Source: an uncultured Verrucomicrobiales bacterium
GTDB taxonomy: Bacteria > Verrucomicrobiota > Verrucomicrobiia > Verrucomicrobiales > DEV007
Reading direction: 5' to 3'
DNA: 7,812 nt
NCBI GenBank assembly: GCA_937893785.1
Contig: CALCSP010000519.1
Location: 1 to 7,812, forward strand
The notes beneath the pieces were generated by a model, which did no database searches, was not told the origin of the DNA, and saw only the letters and a program-made list of their open reading frames with translations. The translations under genes were made by a program, and so were the position numbers. This document shows positions 1-4,405 of this stretch, piece after piece. Positions within the stretch are counted from its first letter, which is position 1. Every line of letters starts with the position of its first letter.

Positions 1-2
1 AT

Positions 3-1619
3 GTGGATCGGCCTAAGTTGGGTGGAATGAGTCCTCGCGGGATTGCCGCTGGTAGAAAGTTGGGGGTTCCTCCTGCCATGCTTTATCTGGCGGACAACCG
101 GATGCGTCTTGCTAGGTGGCCCAATGTTGGCAACATTAGGGTTTCACGTGTAACTGGCGGGAAACAGGGCGAGGGCGGGGGTGATAATGGAGTGGGTATC
201 GACCAGATATTGCACATTCATTCGACTCGCCCGGATCAATGGAGAACATCTGCAGGTATCTGGATAAATGGTTTTTGGGCGAATTCTTCGGGCTGGGGAT
301 GTGCGCGGATTGAGAAGGTTAGCGCTGAAGGTAAAGAGATTACGATTGGTGGTCACGCCATTAACAGAGGCATTGCGGAGAATGTCGATTTTCCGGGAGT
401 CTTTTTTGAAAACGTTTTTGAGGAACTTGATGAGCCCTATGAGTATTTTATTGATGAGGCAAGGGGGTTGGTTTTTTTTCTGCCTCCTGCCAATGATTTG
501 AATTGGGCCTCCTTTGCCCGCTTGTCATGGAGTCAGCGTCCGGTAATCAATATTGAAAAAGCCCGGTATATCGAGATGTCCGGGTTTCGGGTCGAGGGGA
601 CAAGGGGAGATGGGGTCGTGGTGAAAGATGCCCTTAATATTCAGATTGGAAATGTCACAGTGAGAAATTGCGGTGGCGATGGATTGGTGTTGGATGGCCG
701 TGACATCAGGGTCAATGGAGTGATCGTCGAAGATGTGGGTGGAAGAGGAATGGTGATTGAAGGCGGTGACTCCGTTACCCTTAAGGCTTCCGGAAATATG
801 GTCATAAATTCCAAGCTTGTGGCTACTGGGTGGTGGAGTCCCTCATGGAATCCTGCTATGGAAATGGTCGGAGTGGGGCATCAGGTAAGAGATTGTATTT
901 TCAGTGACCTGCCCCACATGGCTTTACAGTTCAGTGGAAATAATTTTTTAATCGAAGGATGCTGGTTCCATCGCGCTTGTCGAAATCCTTTACAAATGGG
1001 GGCAGTATATGCCCGGCTGGGCAACGATCCTCATATGAGAGGAACCGTCATTCGTAGTAATCTTTTCCAGGATATTGGTTGCTTGGATGAAGAGCCGGGT
1101 GGCGCTATATATCTTGCTGACGGCACCGCGGGCGTAAGCATTACCGGCAACGTTTTTCATCGCGTTGGGGCGGGAGAAAAAAGTCAGGCGGTTATCATTG
1201 AGGGAGGGTCACACGTGAATGTGGAAAACAATTCATTCATTGATTGTGCAGTTCCATTGGGGCTTCACTTTATACCTTCGCAAAACTGGGGGTCTGGGCG
1301 AATGGCTTCATGGCGTAATCTGTTGACTTCGGATGCAACGCGGAAGCACTTGTTACGCTATCCCGCGCTACAAGATTTCTTTTCCGAAGACCGGTCGTTT
1401 CCCAATACCAATACATTTACAGGGAACAGGATTGCCAATAGCAGGGTTAAACTGGTTGCAACAAAGGGTTATTTTGTATCGGGAGGTCCCGAGGAAAGAT
1501 TAAAGGTGGGGGACAACGTCCTGAGCGGTGCTCTTAGCGGGATTAGCTTTGATTCAAGCGGTAGGCCTATTATCCCGGGACGGCGGCCTTGGAGGTCTGT
1601 GTCGTTGGCTAAGCCCTGA
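3..1619 (+). CDS. Right-handed parallel beta-helix protein, 5'-truncated by the window edge
   Basis: The reading frame is open from the first full codon to a TGA at 1617-1619, and no convincing start lies inside the window, so the N-terminus and any signal peptide are missing. The visible start of the frame carries the family segment LYLADNRMRLARWPNVG (about residues 27-43), as seen in large secreted beta-helix proteins. From about residue 178 to 425 there are short repeated beta-strand turns rich in G, N, V and I, for example IEMSGFRV, ITGNVFHRV and VENNSFIDC. This is the right-handed beta-helix pattern of polysaccharide lyase-like and GH141-like proteins. Such proteins usually act on complex glycans outside the cytoplasm; the substrate here cannot be told. 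A loop that in relatives often reads YLDD is YLAD here (A372-D373). It converges on the MazG-type gene 23 bp downstream. The fold is fairly sure; enzymatic activity is inferred only. Confidence 0.8.
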   Translation: MDRPKLGGMSPRGIAAGRKLGVPPAMLYLADNRMRLARWPNVGNIRVSRVTGGKQGEGGGDNGVGIDQILHIHSTRPDQWRTSAGIWINGFWANSSGWGCARIEKVSAEGKEITIGGHAINRGIAENVDFPGVFFENVFEELDEPYEYFIDEARGLVFFLPPANDLNWASFARLSWSQRPVINIEKARYIEMSGFRVEGTRGDGVVVKDALNIQIGNVTVRNCGGDGLVLDGRDIRVNGVIVEDVGGRGMVIEGGDSVTLKASGNMVINSKLVATGWWSPSWNPAMEMVGVGHQVRDCIFSDLPHMALQFSGNNFLIEGCWFHRACRNPLQMGAVYARLGNDPHMRGTVIRSNLFQDIGCLDEEPGGAIYLADGTAGVSITGNVFHRVGAGEKSQAVIIEGGSHVNVENNSFIDCAVPLGLHFIPSQNWGSGRMASWRNLLTSDATRKHLLRYPALQDFFSEDRSFPNTNTFTGNRIANSRVKLVATKGYFVSGGPEERLKVGDNVLSGALSGISFDSSGRPIIPGRRPWRSVSLAKP

Positions 1620-1642
1620 TGGTGCAGGAGTCCCTCTTCTTT

Positions 1643-1990
1643 CTAGAGTTCGTTATATTTGAGATTGGATCCACGGGATTTGTCTATGGGGTATTTGGCA
1701 GCGTTCTTCTGCATTTTTTCCAGCATGACTTCACCAAGTTGGAGTCCTAGATTGTCAGCCAGTTCAAAGAGGTAAACGGCAATGTCCGCGATTTCATCTG
1801 CAACAGCTTGCTGCTTTTCTCTGGCGGCGGTTTCGCTTTCCGGATAGTCTTTCCAAAGAAATATTTCCTGTAACTCAGCAGATTCTATGGCGATTGCTGC
1901 TGCAATTTCCTTCGGATTATGGAACTGCATCCAGTCGCGATCATCGCGAAAGGTTCGGATTTTTTCCGTAATTTTTGTAATGGAATCCAT
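1643..1990 (-). CDS. MazG-type nucleotide pyrophosphohydrolase
   Basis: A 115-aa all-alpha protein of the MazG / RS21-C6 (dCTP pyrophosphatase-like) superfamily. Members hydrolyse non-canonical or excess (d)NTPs to the monophosphate plus pyrophosphate, cleaning the nucleotide pool in the cytoplasm. The metal-binding signature is complete: E36-x-x-E39 in IAIESAELQE and E66-x-x-D69 in ADEIADIAVYLFELAD. The N-terminal RDWMQFHNPKEIA and the C-terminal AAKYPIDKSRGS are also typical of the small single-domain members, and the length fits. It starts at ATG (1990-1988) without a clear Shine-Dalgarno sequence and is divergent, by 45 bp, from the small membrane protein gene. It is a stand-alone gene with no toxin-antitoxin partner visible. 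The family is secure; the preferred nucleotide is unknown. Confidence 0.92.
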   Translation of the reverse strand: MDSITKITEKIRTFRDDRDWMQFHNPKEIAAAIAIESAELQEIFLWKDYPESETAAREKQQAVADEIADIAVYLFELADNLGLQLGEVMLEKMQKNAAKYPIDKSRGSNLKYNEL

Positions 1991-2035
1991 TGAGGTTTCT
2001 TGCGGTTAAATGGTCTGGCGTTAGAATGAAATAAC

Positions 2036-2350
2036 ATGGACAGCAAGAAGTCACAACATGATCAGGACCGGAAACGTCGTGGAATTGGACCTTTCTGGCT
2101 TGGAATCATAGTCGGCATGCTCATTACCGGCATTATTTTTTATCGCACGGTTTTTGAGTTTCTGATTGATGCTTCAGACAGTGTCCTGCCTGTGGTTACC
2201 ATGCCGGGCTTGCTCGAACTTACAGTGGGATTTATCGGCTTTGGCGTCGTCTTGCTGGTTAATCATCTGCGACGACGTGAACAGGATGATGAGTGGATTG
2301 TGCTCGATGATGATGAAGATGAGGATGCTGTCCCGAAGGAAGGTAATTAG
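2036..2350 (+). CDS. Small two-helix membrane protein, function unknown
   Basis: I do not recognise a family for this 104-aa protein. It has a basic, hydrophilic N-terminus (about residues 1-17, with KKSQ and RKRRG), then two hydrophobic stretches. The first covers about residues 18-40 (FWLGIIVGMLITGIIFY) and the second about residues 50-77 (centred on LLELTVGFIGFGVVLLV). A basic HLRRRE stop-transfer segment and a strongly acidic tail (DDDEDED) follow. The positive charges on both outer flanks suggest both ends face the cytoplasm, with a short external loop. The ATG at 2036 has no Shine-Dalgarno sequence. The gene is divergent from the MazG-type gene and convergent with the DUF971 gene, the two stop codons being only 5 bp apart. 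Normal codon structure and defined neighbours make it a probable real gene; its role is unknown. Confidence 0.72.
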   Translation: MDSKKSQHDQDRKRRGIGPFWLGIIVGMLITGIIFYRTVFEFLIDASDSVLPVVTMPGLLELTVGFIGFGVVLLVNHLRRREQDDEWIVLDDDEDEDAVPKEGN

Positions 2351-2355
2351 TTGGA

Positions 2356-2655
2356 CTATTCCTTGCAGAGTTCCTTAAGTAACTCATAGCTGAAAAGTCC
2401 TGTATTATGTCCGTCGCTGAAATTAAACTGTATGGCGTATCCGCCTACAAGCTCCCATCCTGTTACTTGAACACCGCTGAAATCTGTCTGGTCACTGCCC
2501 CCGATACGCCTTCCTAAAAGGTCTGTTTCCCCTTTGGTTTCAGCACTTGGTGAATTGGCCCTAAGCTTTTCCATCGGGCAATAGCTCTCTGAACCATCCT
2601 TCCACAGGATGGCGATTTCCTTGCCAACCGCCTGGATTTTTTCCGGGCTAATCAC
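2356..2655 (-). CDS. DUF971 domain protein (gamma-butyrobetaine hydroxylase-like N-terminal domain)
   Basis: This 99-aa protein consists almost wholly of a DUF971 domain. Diagnostic parts in order: IAILWKDGSE (about 14-23), EKLRANSPSAETKGE (29-43), the core WELVGGYAIQFNFSDGH (67-83) and TGLFSYELLKEL (85-96). In eukaryotes this domain forms the N-terminus of gamma-butyrobetaine/trimethyllysine hydroxylases. In bacteria it is often a stand-alone protein, sometimes near Fe-S assembly genes, with no settled role. The Cys residues found in many members (CPCAxC) are Ser/Thr here, as in the SPSAE variant known from other bacteria, so the domain probably binds no zinc. Translation starts at GTG (2655-2653), 5 bp after the msrB stop, without a clear Shine-Dalgarno sequence. 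It is therefore probably co-transcribed and coupled with msrB. Confidence 0.88.
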   Translation of the reverse strand: MISPEKIQAVGKEIAILWKDGSESYCPMEKLRANSPSAETKGETDLLGRRIGGSDQTDFSGVQVTGWELVGGYAIQFNFSDGHNTGLFSYELLKELCKE

Positions 2656-2660
2656 CGAGC

Positions 2661-3353
2661 TTACTTTGGTGTTTCCGCATTCGCTGCGAAAAGGTGCAAG
2701 TATTCGCCGTATCCCTCTTCGACAAGCTTATCCTTCGGAATGAAGTGCAGCGAGGCAGAGTTGATGCAATAGCGCATTCCGCCTTTTTCCGGCGGCCCGT
2801 CATTAAACACGTGACCGAGGTGGGAATTGCCGGTCTTGGCTCTTACTTCTGTGCGTGCGTAGCCGATTTTGAAATCGGTTCTTTCCTCAATTTCTTTCTG
2901 ATCAATAGGTTTGGTGAAGGCTGGCCACCCGCATCCGGAGTTATACTTGTCCTTTGAGGAGAAAAGTGCTTCTCCGGAAATGATACAAACGTAGATCCCT
3001 TCTTCGAAGTGCTCATCATACTTATTAGTGAATGGGCGTTCGGTGCCTTCAAGTTGTGTGACTTGGTATTGAAGAGGGGTGAGCTTCTTGCGAAGTTCTT
3101 CATCTGATAGGGGCTGAAAAGTTTTGCGCTTGGGCATTGGCTTGGGGCTTTGATCAGGTGAGGATGGGTTGGATGCAATGTTGTCGGAGGCAGTTTTTTC
3201 CGGAGTGGGAGTTGAAACTTGTTCCTTGGGGGTGAGGGGATCGATCTTGGCGTTTTTTTGAGCGATATCCTGAATGGGTGGAGCGTTGCGCTCGCAGGAA
3301 CAGACGAGGAAAAAGGTGCTAAAACCGAGGAGCAGAGACAGGGACAACTTCAT
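2661..3353 (-). CDS. msrB: Lipoprotein peptide-methionine (R)-S-oxide reductase MsrB
   Basis: A 230-aa MsrB, which reduces methionine-R-sulfoxide in oxidised proteins. The N-terminus is a lipoprotein signal: K2, a hydrophobic stretch (about 3-17), then VCS-C with the likely lipidated Cys at residue 20. A low-complexity linker rich in P, S, T and K (about 21-77) follows, placing the enzyme outside the cytoplasm. The catalytic domain (about 78-222) has SGCGWPAF with C141 as the likely resolving Cys, NSHLGHVFNDG (176-186), and RYCINSASLHF with the catalytic C196. The two CxxC zinc motifs of many MsrBs are absent: the first is C123-x-x-S126 and the second is RAKTGNS, so this is the zinc-less type. 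The electron donor is not encoded here. It starts at ATG, is divergent from the Fur-family gene, and leads the msrB-DUF971 pair. Confidence 0.93.
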   Translation of the reverse strand: MKLSLSLLLGFSTFFLVCSCERNAPPIQDIAQKNAKIDPLTPKEQVSTPTPEKTASDNIASNPSSPDQSPKPMPKRKTFQPLSDEELRKKLTPLQYQVTQLEGTERPFTNKYDEHFEEGIYVCIISGEALFSSKDKYNSGCGWPAFTKPIDQKEIEERTDFKIGYARTEVRAKTGNSHLGHVFNDGPPEKGGMRYCINSASLHFIPKDKLVEEGYGEYLHLFAANAETPK

Positions 3354-3386
3354 AACAAGATATACAATATATGGTTGCTTGGCAGT

Positions 3387-3427
3387 TCTTAATTAAGATA
3401 CTAAGTGAGGATTGCCATTTGTGCAAT
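3387..3427. promoter_or_regulatory. Candidate operator/promoter region between msrB and the Fur-family gene
   Basis: The divergent intergenic region holds a perfect 12-bp palindrome, TCTTAATTAAGA (3387-3398). It also holds an inverted repeat ATTGC-7-GCAAT (3411-3427), 17 bp overall like many Fur-family operators though without a known consensus. A possible minus-strand promoter for msrB overlaps them: -35 TTGCAC (3426-3421), a 17-nt spacer and -10 TAGTAT (3403-3398). The start point would then lie in the palindrome. Repeats are seen directly; binding by the neighbouring regulator is inference. Confidence 0.35.
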
Positions 3428-3467
3428 AGTGCGCGCGAAATGTTCTAAGGTTGATATTTCATGTGCT

Positions 3468-3487
3468 AAGGAGTAATAATGGGGTGA
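3468..3487 (+). promoter_or_regulatory. Shine-Dalgarno plus two-codon mini-ORF ahead of the Fur-family start
   Basis: A strong AAGGAG (3468-3473) is placed 5 nt before ATG-GGG-TGA (3479-3487), a start codon followed after one sense codon by a stop. The Fur-family start ATG lies 7 nt beyond that stop. The AAGGAG is 21 nt from this ATG, too far to serve it directly. The nearer GGGGTGA (3481-3487) is at normal spacing and may be the true ribosome binding site. The motif may be chance or a reinitiation leader. Confidence 0.3.
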
Positions 3488-3494
3488 ATTGTCT

Positions 3495-3941
3495 ATGGCC
3501 GAGGAAAAAAACATTCAGGAACGCATTGATTGGGCGGTTGACGTTTGTCGGAAACGCGGTTTGAGGCGTACTAAGGCAATGAAACAATTGCTGCGGGTTC
3601 TGATTGAGTCGCAATGCCCGCTCACGTTGGCTGATCTCTGTGGGGCCAAGGCCCTGTCAGACCATTGTGACAAGGCGACAGTATTTCGGCTGCTTGGAAG
3701 GTTGCAGGCGAAGGGGGTCATCAGGCGGCTGGGCTTACACGAACGTGCCGCTTATTATACCTTTGCCTATCCAGGAGAGCATTTTGATTATCTGGTGTGT
3801 ACTGATTGCGGAAAAATTGAGACGCTTAAAATGGATTGCCCGGTAAAAGTTCTGGAGAAGGATCTCATGAAACGAACCGGATTTTCCGGATTATACCATG
3901 AGCTCGAGTTTTTTGGCAGCTGTCCGCAGTGTGTAGGGTAA
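3495..3941 (+). CDS. Fur-family transcriptional regulator
   Basis: A 148-aa protein of the Fur/Zur/PerR superfamily: dimeric cytoplasmic DNA-binding proteins that usually repress metal-uptake or peroxide-response genes. The N-terminal winged helix has GLRRTKAMKQLLRVLIES (22-39) and the recognition helix region DKATVFRLLGRLQAKGVI (59-76), with Phe in place of the usual Tyr in ATVYR. The C-terminal dimerisation domain has the structural zinc site C102-x-x-C105 and C143-x-x-C146. Aligned by eye to E. coli Fur, the sensing ligands H33, E81, H88 and H90 become P42, T89, F97 and Y99, so this is not a standard Fur. I chose the ATG at 3495, preceded by GGGGTGA; an in-frame TTG at 3489 would add two residues. 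It is divergent from msrB, and a hairpin follows the stop. The family is sure; the ligand and targets are open. Confidence 0.9.
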   Translation: MAEEKNIQERIDWAVDVCRKRGLRRTKAMKQLLRVLIESQCPLTLADLCGAKALSDHCDKATVFRLLGRLQAKGVIRRLGLHERAAYYTFAYPGEHFDYLVCTDCGKIETLKMDCPVKVLEKDLMKRTGFSGLYHELEFFGSCPQCVG

Positions 3942-3946
3942 GTATA

Positions 3947-3970
3947 AAAGCGTTTTTATAACGCTTTGGC
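3947..3970 (+). terminator. Terminator-like hairpin after the Fur-family gene
   Basis: A perfect 8-bp inverted repeat, AAAGCGTT / AACGCTTT (3947-3954 and 3960-3967), with a 5-nt loop TTTAT, lies 5 bp after the stop codon. The downstream T-run is short because it is part of the stem and then meets GGC, so as an intrinsic terminator it is modest. Its place between the Fur-family gene and the tRNA promoter fits a terminator. Confidence 0.6.
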
Positions 3971-3980
3971 ATTCCCCTCC

Positions 3981-4010
3981 TTGACAGCATGGGAAATATC
4001 CTGCAATTAG
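3981..4010 (+). promoter_or_regulatory. Candidate promoter for tRNA-Leu
   Basis: A perfect -35 box TTGACA (3981-3986) is followed after 18 nt by AATTAG (4005-4010), a weak -10 matching TATAAT at three positions. Transcription would start about 10-12 nt before the tRNA. The perfect -35 box is typical of a strong stable-RNA promoter; the -10 choice is uncertain. Confidence 0.5.
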
Positions 4011-4028
4011 ATCGTTCGCAATTGAAAG

Positions 4029-4111
4029 GCCAGGGTGGCGAAACTGGTAGACGCGCCAGATTTAGGATCTGGTGTCCTTAGGACGTGCAGGTTCGATTCC
4101 TGTCCCTGGTA
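4029..4111 (+). tRNA. tRNA-Leu (anticodon TAG)
   Basis: A complete class II tRNA cloverleaf. The acceptor stem is GCCAGGG (4029-4035) with CCCTGGT (4104-4110), one G-T pair, and A4111 as the discriminator expected for leucine. The D stem is GCG/CGC with GGTAGA in the loop. The anticodon stem is CCAGA/TCTGG (4056-4060 and 4068-4072), loop TTTAGGA, anticodon TAG at 4063-4065, reading CUA and probably other CUN codons. The long variable arm is GTCC-TTA-GGAC, and the T arm is GCAGG-TTCGATT-CCTGT. The 3' CCA is not encoded and must be added by the CCA enzyme. Its 3' end faces the GTPase/GAP1 module. Confidence 0.97.
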
Positions 4112-4405
4112 TTAATACAAATTGAGTGGCCTTCGTAATTTGGTTTCATTGCCAAGGAGTTGCTGCAAGTGCGCGGGCCTGATTGGTTGGTTCTTCTCTT
4201 TTTCTAAGCCATAGGCTCATCGAGATTATACGGCTGCTTTTATTGGTTGAAACATCCTGAGTCGGTTTTGTGGCTGAATGAGTGAGCCGTAATTACTTAG
4301 GATACTTTAAATGTCTAAAGCGGTTTAAAAATCGGTGGACTATGTGATTTTCACTTCACTGTCTGTACGTTAGAGTATGCGCTTAATTCTCTTTATTAAT
4401 AAATT
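4112..4405. other. Non-coding stretch between tRNA-Leu and the GTPase gene
   Basis: No gene is visible in this 294-bp, fairly AT-rich stretch; the short frames (for example ATG-TCT-AAA-GCG-GTT-TAA from 4311) are not credible. A T-rich run (4191-4205) may help end the tRNA transcript but lacks a strong stem before it. TACGGCT (4229-4235) and AGCCGTA (4285-4291) form a distant 7-bp inverted repeat, probably by chance. No copy of the tRNA 3' end, integrase fragment or terminal repeat is seen. Confidence 0.5.
4348..4376 (+). promoter_or_regulatory. Weak candidate promoter for the GTPase gene
   Basis: TTTTCA (4348-4353) and TAGAGT (4371-4376), separated by 17 nt, each match the sigma-70 consensus at four of six positions and lie about 30 nt before the start codon. 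The leader after it is AT-rich with no Shine-Dalgarno sequence. AT-rich DNA gives such matches readily. Confidence 0.22.

Noticed and set aside
1..30. ATG at position 1 as a gene start.
   Set aside because: Its frame stops at TGA 28-30; the real beta-helix frame starts at position 3 and is clearly cut by the window edge.
2336..2364. Inverted repeat AAGGAA / TTCCTT with an inner TAGT/ACTA across the two convergent stop codons, as a bidirectional terminator.
   Set aside because: The stem is short, interrupted by a 6-nt bulge and has no U-run on either side; too weak to call.
2527..2571. Loss of the CPCAxC cysteines in the DUF971 protein as an unusual decay.
   Set aside because: The SPSAE form is a known variant in bacterial DUF971 proteins, so it is an ordinary subtype rather than a defect.
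4003..4024. Repeated GCAATT (4003-4008 and 4019-4024) before the tRNA as an operator or att core.
   Set aside because: Six-base repeats in AT-rich DNA are expected by chance, and they lie in the promoter/leader of the tRNA with nothing else to support them.
4229..4291. Distant inverted repeat TACGGCT / AGCCGTA in the gene-free stretch as a mobile-element end or riboswitch stem.
   Set aside because: Only 7 bp with 49 nt between, no further pairing, no transposase and no target duplication.
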